A stretch of DNA of 64,000 nt, taken from Bacteroidales bacterium. GTDB taxonomy: Bacteria; Bacteroidota; Bacteroidia; Bacteroidales; UBA12077. The translations under genes were made by a program, and so were the position numbers. The notes beneath the pieces were generated by a model. It saw nothing but the letters and a program-made list of their open reading frames with translations, had not been told where the DNA came from and searched no databases. Shown here in pieces: positions 55,449 to 63,471 of this stretch; positions within the stretch are counted from its first letter, which is position 1; every line of letters begins with the position of its first letter. The stretch lies in NCBI GenBank assembly GCA_030637515.1, contig DAOWGM010000155.1, positions 1 through 64,000 on the forward strand, given 5' to 3'.

Positions 55449-56990
55449 ATGATAATTATAGGGGGTGAGAATCTTAATCTTAATGATTTTTACAAAATTC
55501 TTTTTGAAAGTGAAAAGATTGATTTAGATAAAAACGCACTAAAAAAAGTACAAGAAAGTTACAATTTTTTAGATGATTTTTCGAAGAACAAAGTAATATA
55601 TGGCATAAATACGTGCTTTGGTCCAATGGCACAATATAAGATTAGCGACGACGACCAAAAAACACTTCAATACAACCTCATTCGCAGTCACGCTGCTGGT
55701 TCAGGAAATACCTTACCAAACATTTATGTGAAAGCATTAATGATTGGTCGTTTAAATACTTTCATGAAAGGGTTTTCAGGAGTACATGAAGAAGCTATTT
55801 TTCTATTAAAAGAATTTATTAATAAAGATATTTATCCTAAAATATTTGAACACGGTGGTGTTGGAGCAAGTGGAGATTTAGTTCAATTAGCACATTTAGC
55901 TCTTAATCTTATTGGTGAAGGAGAAATATGCTTCGATGGTGAATTTAGACCTGCACAAGAAGTTTTTAAAGCAAATAACTTAGAACCTTTAAAAGTTCAT
56001 TTAAGAGAAGGCTTAGCTTTAATAAACGGAACTTCATGCATGACAGGTATAAGCATTATCAATCTAATTCATGCAAAGAATCTATTAAACTGGTCTTTAA
56101 TTTCTTCCAGTTTAATTAACGAAGTTGTTGAATCTGCCGACGATCATTTTTCAGAAGAACTAAATCAGGTTAAACTGCACGAAGGACAAAACCTTATTGC
56201 TGAAGAAATACGAAAAATAGTTGACTCAAGTAAGCTCATTAAGAAAAGATCGGACTTATTTTATAACAACCATCACGATGTTGGAGTAATCAAAGTTAAA
56301 GTTCAGGAATATTATTCGCTTCGTTGTGTACCTCAAGTATTAGGTCCTATATACGAAACTATAGCAAATGCTGAAAAGGTTATTATAAATGAAGTAAATT
56401 CTGTTAATGATAATCCTATAATTGATAAAGAGAATGGTGATGTGCTTCATGGTGGTAATTTCCATGGAGATTATATTTCTCTTGAAATGGACAAACTAAA
56501 AATTGTAACAACGAAGTTGTCTATGTTGGTTGAACGCCAAATTAACTATTTGTTCAATGAAAAGATAAACGAGAAATTCCCTCCATTTGCAAACCTTGGA
56601 ACAATTGGTTTAGATTTAGGATTACAAGCAGCACAGTTTACAGCAACATCAACAACTGCAGAAAATCAGACCTTATCTAATCCAATGTATGTTCATAGCA
56701 TTCCTAACAATGGCGATAATCAAGACATTGTGAGTATGGGTACTAATTCTGCATTAATCACAAAGAAAGTAATTGAAAACTCGTTTGAAATATTATCAAT
56801 CAAATACATGAGTTTACTTCAGGTAATCGATTATATGGAATTCCAAGAAAGATTATCGGATATAGGAAAGAAACTTTATAAGGAAATGAGAGCAATTGTT
56901 CCTAAAATTGTAAAAGACGTTCCATTGTATCCACATATTGAAAACATCAAACAATATTTAATAAAAACCAGACCAAATCTAATAAACTAA
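55449..56990 (+). CDS. MIO-dependent aromatic amino acid ammonia-lyase
   Basis: A 513-residue lyase of the HAL/PAL/TAL superfamily. The MIO cofactor triad A140-S141-G142 is in GGVGASGDLVQLAH; Tyr51 in VIYGINTCFG is the catalytic base. In the selectivity loop, NLIRSHAAG places Ser80-His81 where histidine lyases have SH, whereas tyrosine lyases often have HL and phenylalanine lyases FL. Context next to ketosynthase and ACP genes favours making a cinnamate/coumarate starter as in flexirubin loci, so substrate is open between Tyr and His. It heads the right arm with a 71-base leader. Confidence 0.95.
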   Translation: MIIIGGENLNLNDFYKILFESEKIDLDKNALKKVQESYNFLDDFSKNKVIYGINTCFGPMAQYKISDDDQKTLQYNLIRSHAAGSGNTLPNIYVKALMIGRLNTFMKGFSGVHEEAIFLLKEFINKDIYPKIFEHGGVGASGDLVQLAHLALNLIGEGEICFDGEFRPAQEVFKANNLEPLKVHLREGLALINGTSCMTGISIINLIHAKNLLNWSLISSSLINEVVESADDHFSEELNQVKLHEGQNLIAEEIRKIVDSSKLIKKRSDLFYNNHHDVGVIKVKVQEYYSLRCVPQVLGPIYETIANAEKVIINEVNSVNDNPIIDKENGDVLHGGNFHGDYISLEMDKLKIVTTKLSMLVERQINYLFNEKINEKFPPFANLGTIGLDLGLQAAQFTATSTTAENQTLSNPMYVHSIPNNGDNQDIVSMGTNSALITKKVIENSFEILSIKYMSLLQVIDYMEFQERLSDIGKKLYKEMRAIVPKIVKDVPLYPHIENIKQYLIKTRPNLIN

Positions 56991-56995
56991 TTAAA

Positions 56996-57724
56996 ATGAA
57001 ATTTGCTTTAGTAACAGGAGGTTCAAGAGGAATTGGAAAAGCAATATGTTTAAAAATTGCTGAATTAGGATATCATATTTTAGTTAATTACAGAAGTAAT
57101 AATCAAGAAGCAGAAGATACACTAAATCAGATTAAAACATTAGGAGGTTCAGGTGAACTGATGAAATTTGATGTTTCTAATTCTGATGAAATTAGAGCTT
57201 CATTAGACAAATGGAAAGAGAACAATCCTGAATCAGTTATTGAAGTGTTAATTAATAACGCTGGCATAAGAAAAGATGCCTTAATTGTGTGGATGAAAGA
57301 CGAAGATTGGAAGGATGTTTTAAACACAAATCTGGATAGTTTTTATTATATTACAAAACATTTAGTACAAGATATGATTGTTAACAGATATGGGAGAATT
57401 GTTAACGTTGTTTCATTATCTGGTATTAAAGGTTTGCCCGGACAAACAAATTATTCGGCAGCTAAAGGTGGCGTAATTGCTGCAAGCAAAGCTTTAGCTC
57501 AAGAAATTGCAAAAAAGAACGTAACTGTAAATTGTGTTGCTCCTGGTTTTATTAAAACAGATATGACACAAGAATTGGAAGAGAAAGATTTAAAACGTCT
57601 TATTCCAATGAGTCGATTTGGTAATGCTGAAGAAGTTGCTGATGTTGTTGCTTTTCTTGCTTCACCGAAAGCATCTTATGTAACAGGAGAAGTAGTTTCT
57701 ATAAACGGAGGACTTTATACATAA
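56996..57724 (+). CDS. 3-oxoacyl-ACP reductase (FabG-like)
   Basis: A 242-residue short-chain dehydrogenase. The NADPH loop GGSRGIG is at 8-14, INNAG at 87-91, and the catalytic Ser140, Tyr153 and Lys157 (NYSAAKGG) are intact. It reduces ketoacyl-ACP intermediates in chain building. It lies five bases after the lyase gene, and is likely specific for this locus given the linked ketosynthase. Confidence 0.94.
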   Translation: MKFALVTGGSRGIGKAICLKIAELGYHILVNYRSNNQEAEDTLNQIKTLGGSGELMKFDVSNSDEIRASLDKWKENNPESVIEVLINNAGIRKDALIVWMKDEDWKDVLNTNLDSFYYITKHLVQDMIVNRYGRIVNVVSLSGIKGLPGQTNYSAAKGGVIAASKALAQEIAKKNVTVNCVAPGFIKTDMTQELEEKDLKRLIPMSRFGNAEEVADVVAFLASPKASYVTGEVVSINGGLYT

Positions 57725-57750
57725 TTATAAAAACGCTGTAATACGAGCCT

Positions 57751-58974
57751 ATGAATAGAGTGGTGATAACAGGTATGGGAATTTATTCCACTATTGGTAA
57801 AAATATTGAAGAAGTAAACAATTCACTTTATGCCGGAAAATCAGGAATTGGTTTTGAGCAAATAAGAAAAGATTTTGGATTTCGCTCTGCATTAACTGGA
57901 ATTTTAGAACAACCAAGCTTAAAAGGTCAATTAAAAAGAAGACAACGAGTTGGATTGGCAGAAGAAGGCGAATATGCCTATGTTGCAACGGTTGAAGCTT
58001 TAAAACAAGCTGAAATTGATGAAGATTTCTTAGATAATAATGAAATTGGAATATTATATGGGAATGACAGTTCTGCAAGATCTGTTGTGGAATCTTATGA
58101 TGTGCTTAAAGAAAAAAAGGATACTGCGCTATTAGGCTCAGGAGCTATATTTCAATCGATGAATTCTACAATAACCATGAATTTATCGACTATATTCAGA
58201 TTAAAAGGAATAAACTTAACTATAAGTGCAGCTTGTGCGAGTGGATCACATTCGATAGGAATGGGTTATTATCTTATTCGCAGTGGTTTGCAAAATATGA
58301 TTGTTTGTGGTGGTGGTCAAGAAATTAACTACCATTCAATGGGAAGTTTCGATGGATTAGGCGCTTTCTCAGTACGTGAAAATGAACCTCAAAAAGCTAG
58401 TCGTCCTTTTGATCGCGATCGTGATGGATTAGTTCCAAGTGGTGGTGCTGCAACGGTAATTTTGGAAAGCTATGAATCAGCAAAAAAGCGTGGTGCTAAT
58501 ATTATTGCAGAAGTAATTGGTTATGGGTTTTCATCAAACGGTGATCATATCTCAGTTCCTAACGTAGAAGGTCCGGCAAGATCTCTTGAAATGGCAATAA
58601 AAGATGCTAATTTACAAGCATCTCAAATTGATTATATTAACGCTCATGCAACAGCAACACCCGTTGGAGATTTAAATGAGGCTCAGGCAATTAGCAAGGT
58701 TTTTGGCGCAAAAACCCCATATGTTAGTTCAACCAAATCAATGACAGGACATGAAATGTGGATGGGTGGTGCCAGCGAAATTATTTATTCTGTATTAATG
58801 ATGCAAAATTCGTATGTTGCTCCTAATATTAATTTCGAAAACCCTGATGAACACTCAGCAAAATTAAATATTGCTGTAGAAACTATTAAAAATCATAATA
58901 TTGATATATTTTTGTCAAACTCATTTGGATTTGGAGGAACAAATTCCTCTTTAATTGTGAAAAAGATAAAATAA
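57751..58974 (+). CDS. Beta-ketoacyl-ACP synthase (FabF-like)
   Basis: A 407-residue condensing enzyme. The triad is complete: Cys162 in SAACASGSHSIG, His299 in NAHATATPVGD and His334 in SMTGHEMWMGG, so it should be a true elongating KS rather than a chain-length factor. Only one KS lies in this window, while aryl polyene loci usually have two or more; others may be beyond the right edge. It lies 26 bases after the reductase. Confidence 0.95.
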   Translation: MNRVVITGMGIYSTIGKNIEEVNNSLYAGKSGIGFEQIRKDFGFRSALTGILEQPSLKGQLKRRQRVGLAEEGEYAYVATVEALKQAEIDEDFLDNNEIGILYGNDSSARSVVESYDVLKEKKDTALLGSGAIFQSMNSTITMNLSTIFRLKGINLTISAACASGSHSIGMGYYLIRSGLQNMIVCGGGQEINYHSMGSFDGLGAFSVRENEPQKASRPFDRDRDGLVPSGGAATVILESYESAKKRGANIIAEVIGYGFSSNGDHISVPNVEGPARSLEMAIKDANLQASQIDYINAHATATPVGDLNEAQAISKVFGAKTPYVSSTKSMTGHEMWMGGASEIIYSVLMMQNSYVAPNINFENPDEHSAKLNIAVETIKNHNIDIFLSNSFGFGGTNSSLIVKKIK

Positions 58975-59002
58975 ATTTATTAACCGGGAGACATTATAAG
59001 AC

Positions 59003-59251
59003 ATGGAGAATAAGGAAATTATTAGTAAGGTAAATGATTTTCTAATTGATGAGTTTGAGATTGAAGAAGATCAGTTGATCCCTACAGCCAGCTTAAAGGA
59101 AACACTTGAGATTGATAGTTTAGACTATGTTGATCTTGTTGTAATTATTGAAAGAAATTTTGGATTTAAAGTAAAAGGTGAAGATTTTGCTACTATAAAA
59201 ACTCTTCAGGATTTTTATGATTATATCATAAGCCGGGTTAATTCTAACTAA
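59003..59251 (+). CDS. Acyl carrier protein (right arm, ACP 3)
   Basis: An 82-residue carrier protein. Ser39 in LEIDSLDYVDLVV is the phosphopantetheine site, the usual DSL motif. It lies 28 bases after the ketosynthase gene and is the probable chain carrier for KS, ketoreductase and dehydratase. Confidence 0.94.
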   Translation: MENKEIISKVNDFLIDEFEIEEDQLIPTASLKETLEIDSLDYVDLVVIIERNFGFKVKGEDFATIKTLQDFYDYIISRVNSN

Positions 59252-59271
59252 TCCCGGGATAGAAAGAAATT

Positions 59272-59276
59272 GGAGG
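59272..59276 (+). promoter_or_regulatory. Strong Shine-Dalgarno site of the LpxL-like gene
   Basis: GGAGG seven bases before ATG 59284. This is one of three such strong sites in the window. Confidence 0.55.
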
Positions 59277-59283
59277 TTTTTAG

Positions 59284-60180
59284 ATGCCATCATGGAAAGG
59301 ACAATCCCGCGGAAATGTATTAGGCTATAAAATATTTGTATTTACGCTTAAATATTTAGGACTTTATTTCGCATATTTCATTCTACTCTTTGTTGCTTTC
59401 TATTTTTTCCTTTTTTCACGTAAAAGTTCAAAATTCACTTACCATTATTTTCGCCATATTTTAAAGTATTCTTGGCTAAAGACCAAATGGAATATTTACA
59501 GAAACTATTTTACATTTGGACAAGTACTGCTCGATAAGTTTGCAATTCTCGGTGGCTTAAAAGGCAAATTCAGTTACAATTTTGATGGTGAACATCATCT
59601 TCGCAGTATGGTTGAAAATAAAACCGGAGGAATCATTGTAAATGCTCACATTGGAAATTTTGAGATTGCAGGACAACTGCTGGAACGATTAAATTCCAGA
59701 ATAAATGTTCTGATGTTAGATGCAGAACATCAAAGAATAAAAAATTTAGTATCAGATGTTTTAGTTAACAAGGATGTGAATATTATTCCCATTCAAAGCG
59801 ATTATTCTCATATTATACCAATTAGTGATGCTTTAATAAATAAAGAATTAATTGCAATGGCTGGTGATCGTTTTATTCAGGAAAGCAAAGTTTTCGAAGT
59901 TGATTTCATGGGAGAAAAAGCATTATTTCCTTCAGGACCATTTTACTTAGCTGCCCGTTTTGGAGTTCCTGTTACTTTCGCATTTGCAATGAAAGAATCA
60001 AAAACACATTATCATTTCTATGCTACGGCTCCAGAAATGGTGAAAAGATATAAGAATCCTGAAGAGCAGGAACAGGAACTTAATAAGTTTGTTATAAAAT
60101 ATGTAAAGGAATTTGAGCGAATTTTAAAAATGTATCCATTGCAATGGTTTAATTACTACCAGTTTTGGAAAGCAGAATAA
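59284..60180 (+). CDS. LpxL/HtrB-like membrane acyltransferase
   Basis: A 298-residue lysophospholipid-acyltransferase-fold protein with an N-terminal membrane helix (about 22-45). The catalytic His-x4-Glu lies in NAHIGNFEIAG (H122, E127), and the downstream GDRF segment (AMAGDRFIQ) is the usual substrate-phosphate site. Related proteins in aryl polyene and flexirubin loci join the ACP-bound chain to a lipid or glycosyl acceptor. It may attach the product to the membrane here. Confidence 0.9.
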   Translation: MPSWKGQSRGNVLGYKIFVFTLKYLGLYFAYFILLFVAFYFFLFSRKSSKFTYHYFRHILKYSWLKTKWNIYRNYFTFGQVLLDKFAILGGLKGKFSYNFDGEHHLRSMVENKTGGIIVNAHIGNFEIAGQLLERLNSRINVLMLDAEHQRIKNLVSDVLVNKDVNIIPIQSDYSHIIPISDALINKELIAMAGDRFIQESKVFEVDFMGEKALFPSGPFYLAARFGVPVTFAFAMKESKTHYHFYATAPEMVKRYKNPEEQEQELNKFVIKYVKEFERILKMYPLQWFNYYQFWKAE

Positions 60181-60185
60181 TTCAT

Positions 60186-61544
60186 ATGAAAGAAAATAAA
60201 ATATTATTCATATCAGCAAATCAACATAAAGTTCCATATCCGGTTTATCCTATCGGACTTTCCTATATTACAACTTATTTGCAGGAAAATATACCAGAAT
60301 ACGATTCAATGATGGTGGATTTAAATTTCAGCACCATTGAAGAATTAAAAGAAATTACAACAAAATACAATCCTAAATTTATAGGAATATCATTCCGAAA
60401 TATTGACGATGTTAACTCTTACAACAGAGAAGAATTTGTTACACATTATAAAAATGTTATCGATAATCTTCGCACAGTTTCAGATGCAAAAATAATTGTT
60501 GGAGGTTCGGGATTCTCAATCTTTCCTGAATTGATGTTTAAAAGATTAAATCCTGATTTTGGCGTTTACGGAGAAGGTGAAGAAACAATTCTAAAGCTTA
60601 TCAATAGTATTGACAATAATGAAGATTATACAGGATTAAGCCGCCTTATTTATAATAAGAATGGACAATGTGTTTTTAATAAAAATGAAAGTTATTTCAG
60701 TGATTTAAACTTAGATTTCGATAAAGATCTAATAGATTTTTATTGGGAAAAAAGTGGAATGCTAAATATACAAACTAAGCGAGGTTGTCCTTACAATTGC
60801 ATCTATTGTACATATCCATTAATTGAAGGAAGCAAGGTTCGTACCTTAAATACAGATAAAATAGTTGATACTTTAAAGAAACTATACTATCAAAAAGGAA
60901 TTGATTATGTTTTCTTTACCGACTCAGTTTTTAATATTAATAATGCATATAATTATGAACTTGCTGAGAAAATCATAGCAAGTGGTATAAAAATTCACTG
61001 GGGAGGTTATTTTACATTTAAAAATCTTGATGAAAATCTTTTAAAAGTATTAAAGAAATCAGGTTTGCAACATGTGGAATTTGGAACTGAAGCAATATCT
61101 GAGAAATGTTTAAAAACTTACGGTAAAAACTTTACTGTTAATGATGTTTTAGAAAAATCAGCACTTTGTAACAAACTTGATATTCCTTTTGCACATTTTC
61201 TTATTACCGGAGGATATGGAGAAACTGATTCAACTGTTGATGAAACTTTTGCAAACTCAAAACTAATTGATAATACAGTTTTCTTTACTTTTGTAGGAAT
61301 GCGTATTTATCCTGGAACAAAATTACAGGAATACGCTATAAAAGAAGGTGTAATTGATAAAAATGACGATTTACTTGAACCTAAGTATTATCTTTCAAAA
61401 GATGTAAATTACGATACATTAAAAGAAAGGGCACTTAAGACTAGAAAACGTTGGATTTTCCCTGATGAAGACACAGCAACAATTACAAATAAATTAAGAC
61501 AAAGAAATAAAAAAGGTCCGTTATGGGAATATATGACAATGTAA
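60186..61544 (+). CDS. B12-binding-type radical SAM protein (right arm)
   Basis: I start this at ATG 60186 (452 residues); a longer frame from TTG 60165 would overlap the acyltransferase gene. The N-terminal cobalamin-binding-like domain has FIGISFRNID and IIVGGSGFSIFPE. The cluster cysteines are C201, C205 and C208 in KRGCPYNCIYC. Its end overlaps the dehydratase start by 22 bases, indicating coupling. It is the second radical SAM enzyme of the locus and is not closely similar to that of the left arm, so the two may act at different sites. Confidence 0.92.
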   Translation: MKENKILFISANQHKVPYPVYPIGLSYITTYLQENIPEYDSMMVDLNFSTIEELKEITTKYNPKFIGISFRNIDDVNSYNREEFVTHYKNVIDNLRTVSDAKIIVGGSGFSIFPELMFKRLNPDFGVYGEGEETILKLINSIDNNEDYTGLSRLIYNKNGQCVFNKNESYFSDLNLDFDKDLIDFYWEKSGMLNIQTKRGCPYNCIYCTYPLIEGSKVRTLNTDKIVDTLKKLYYQKGIDYVFFTDSVFNINNAYNYELAEKIIASGIKIHWGGYFTFKNLDENLLKVLKKSGLQHVEFGTEAISEKCLKTYGKNFTVNDVLEKSALCNKLDIPFAHFLITGGYGETDSTVDETFANSKLIDNTVFFTFVGMRIYPGTKLQEYAIKEGVIDKNDDLLEPKYYLSKDVNYDTLKERALKTRKRWIFPDEDTATITNKLRQRNKKGPLWEYMTM

Positions 61545-61969
61545 TTGCAGACGGAAAAACTATATTGCAGTTTATTCCTCAAAGAGAACCAATGGTTATG
61601 GTCGAAAAACTTCATAAAGCTGAAGGAGGGCAAACCATAGGAAGTTTACAAATAAACGAAAGCAATATTTTTTGTAAAGATGGATTTTTACAAGAACCGG
61701 GCTTAATTGAAAACATAGCACAAACAGCAGCTGTTGGAGTTGGATTTGAATATAGAAATGAGAATAAGGATGTGCCAACAGGTTATATTGGAGCGGTTCA
61801 GAAACTTACCATTCATAGTTTACCCGAAATAGGTAAAACAATATTTACAGAAATAAATGTTGAACATAAAGTATTTAATACAACATTAATTAATGGTAAG
61901 ATTTCCTGCGATGGTAATATAATCGCAGAATGCTCAATGAAAATCTTTTTAGACGAAAAAGGAAATTAG
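61523..61969 (+). CDS. Hotdog-fold 3-hydroxyacyl-ACP dehydratase-like protein
   Basis: A 148-residue FabZ/ApeI-like hotdog protein. IPQREPMVMVEKL and GLIENIAQTAA (E63) match, but the segment before the helix reads NIFCKDGFLQEPG and lacks the GHFPGxP motif that gives FabZ its catalytic His. It may use another residue, bind ACP intermediates without catalysis, or act as an isomerase or thioesterase. Its gene overlaps the radical SAM gene by 22 bases. Confidence 0.82.
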   Translation: MGIYDNVIADGKTILQFIPQREPMVMVEKLHKAEGGQTIGSLQINESNIFCKDGFLQEPGLIENIAQTAAVGVGFEYRNENKDVPTGYIGAVQKLTIHSLPEIGKTIFTEINVEHKVFNTTLINGKISCDGNIIAECSMKIFLDEKGN

Positions 61970-62056
61970 TATTTAGTAATAAGATATAAGTATTAAGACA
62001 TTGGAATTAAATTATTGATTTTAACTTTGAACTTGAAACATTAAACCTGAAACTAA
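61970..62056. repeat. Word repeat in the dehydratase-XRE gap
   Basis: TAGTATTTAGTAATAAG-like units, then TTTTAACTTTGAACTTGAAAC and AAACCTGAAACT, fill the 90-base gap. The AACTTTGAAC/CCTGAAAC words recur in the serine-operon gaps 29 kb away. The gap separates the core enzyme genes from the XRE-BtrH module. Confidence 0.55.
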
Positions 62057-62059
62057 ATT

Positions 62060-62464
62060 ATGGAAAAAGACAAAGTACCACAAGATGAAGGAATAACAGG
62101 AGGTGTATCACGTGAAGTGCAATATGCAATTGACGAAAATGGAAAATACGTAAAAGTAATGAGCACCGGATGGGAGCCTAAGAATATTGTTAACGATCTT
62201 GCGTGGGAAGATATTCAAGAAATGGTTGAAATTGCCAATGAAAAAATAAAATCAGGAAAAGCAAGTCCAATTATGCACTTTATGGCAAAAACCCAAATGG
62301 ATGTTACTTTACTTTCTGATTATATTGAATTACCCAAATGGAAAGTAAAAAGGCATCTAAAACCCAAATGTTTTAAAAAATTGAAACAAGAACAAATAGA
62401 AAAATACGCCAAAATATTTGAAATCAACGTAGACGAATTAGTAAATTTTAATCCTGAAAAATAA
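62060..62464 (+). CDS. XRE-like helix-turn-helix protein paired with BtrH (right arm)
   Basis: A 134-residue protein, paralogue of the left-arm gene at 54564-55064 and without its long tail. The C-terminal domain shows LSDYIELPKWKVKRHLKPK and QIEKYAKIFEINVDELVNF, an XRE-like helix-turn-helix. No signal peptide. It precedes the second BtrH gene by two bases. The repeated pairing suggests functional dependence between the two proteins. Confidence 0.75.
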   Translation: MEKDKVPQDEGITGGVSREVQYAIDENGKYVKVMSTGWEPKNIVNDLAWEDIQEMVEIANEKIKSGKASPIMHFMAKTQMDVTLLSDYIELPKWKVKRHLKPKCFKKLKQEQIEKYAKIFEINVDELVNFNPEK

Positions 62465-62466
62465 AT

Positions 62467-63471
62467 ATGAAATTAGATTTCGAACATATACCTGCCGGAC
62501 ATTGTGAAAATGGAGTAATTTCCAGTTTATTAAAATATCACGGTTTAAATTTAAGCGAAGCTATGATCTTTGGTATCGGTAGCGGATACTTTTTTGCATA
62601 CATGCCATTTGTAAAAGTGAATGGAATTCCATTAGCATCATTCAGACCAGTTCCCGGAATGATATTCACAAAAGCAGCGAAACGATTAGGAATAAAAATG
62701 AAAAAACAAACTTTTAGGAAACAACCTAAAAGAGCAATGGATGAACTTGATAAAGTATTAGAAAAGAAATTACCCGTTGGAATTCAATCAGGAGTTTATC
62801 ATTTATCATACTTCCCTCCTGCATATCGTTTTCATTTCAACGCTCATAATCTTACTGTTTACGGAAAAGAAAATGACACTTACCTTATTAGTGATCCGGT
62901 TATGGAATATCCAACAACCCTCACTTATAATGAATTAAAGAAATCGAGGTTTGCTAAAGGTCCTTTAAGTCCAAATGGCAAAATGTATTATCCAATAAAC
63001 ATTCCTGAGAAGATTGATTTAAAACCAGCTATCATCAAAGGAATTAAACAAACAGCTGATTGGATGTTAACAATACCTGTTCCTTTGTTTGGTGTTAAAG
63101 GAATTCGTTATTTATCAAAAAGAGTAAGAAATTGGCCTGATAAACTTGGTCCTAAAAAAGCGGCATCTTATTTGGCACAATTAGTGCGTATGCTTGAAGA
63201 AATCGGAACCGGAGGTGCAGGATTTAGATTTATTTATGCAGCATTTTTGCAGGAAGTAGCAGAAGTAATGCAAGACGACAGATACAATGAGATGTCAAAA
63301 GAAATGACGAAAATTGGCGATAAATGGAGAAATTTTTCTTCTAAAGCTGCTCAGACTTGTAAAGGTCGATCCGCTGATCCTGACGGATACAATACTGTTG
63401 CAAATCTAATGCTTGAAATTGCCGATGATGAAGAAAAGTTTTTTACTGAATTAAAGAAACTAATAAAATAA
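62467..63471 (+). CDS. BtrH-like acyltransferase (right arm; BtrH_N plus DUF4872)
   Basis: A 334-residue paralogue of the left-arm protein. C13 in AGHCENGVISSLLKYHG, H127 in NAHNLTVYG and D143 in YLISDPVM give the same Cys-His-Asp pattern at matching positions, and the C-terminal DUF4872 region has GTGGAGFRFIYAAFL. Two copies with different non-catalytic residues imply two acyl transfers or two acceptors. The stop overlaps the ABC transporter start (TAATG). Confidence 0.9.
   Translation: MKLDFEHIPAGHCENGVISSLLKYHGLNLSEAMIFGIGSGYFFAYMPFVKVNGIPLASFRPVPGMIFTKAAKRLGIKMKKQTFRKQPKRAMDELDKVLEKKLPVGIQSGVYHLSYFPPAYRFHFNAHNLTVYGKENDTYLISDPVMEYPTTLTYNELKKSRFAKGPLSPNGKMYYPINIPEKIDLKPAIIKGIKQTADWMLTIPVPLFGVKGIRYLSKRVRNWPDKLGPKKAASYLAQLVRMLEEIGTGGAGFRFIYAAFLQEVAEVMQDDRYNEMSKEMTKIGDKWRNFSSKAAQTCKGRSADPDGYNTVANLMLEIADDEEKFFTELKKLIK

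Noticed and set aside
60165..60185. TTG start for the right-arm radical SAM gene
   Set aside because: It would overlap the acyltransferase gene and adds seven unrelated residues; ATG at 60186 fits.
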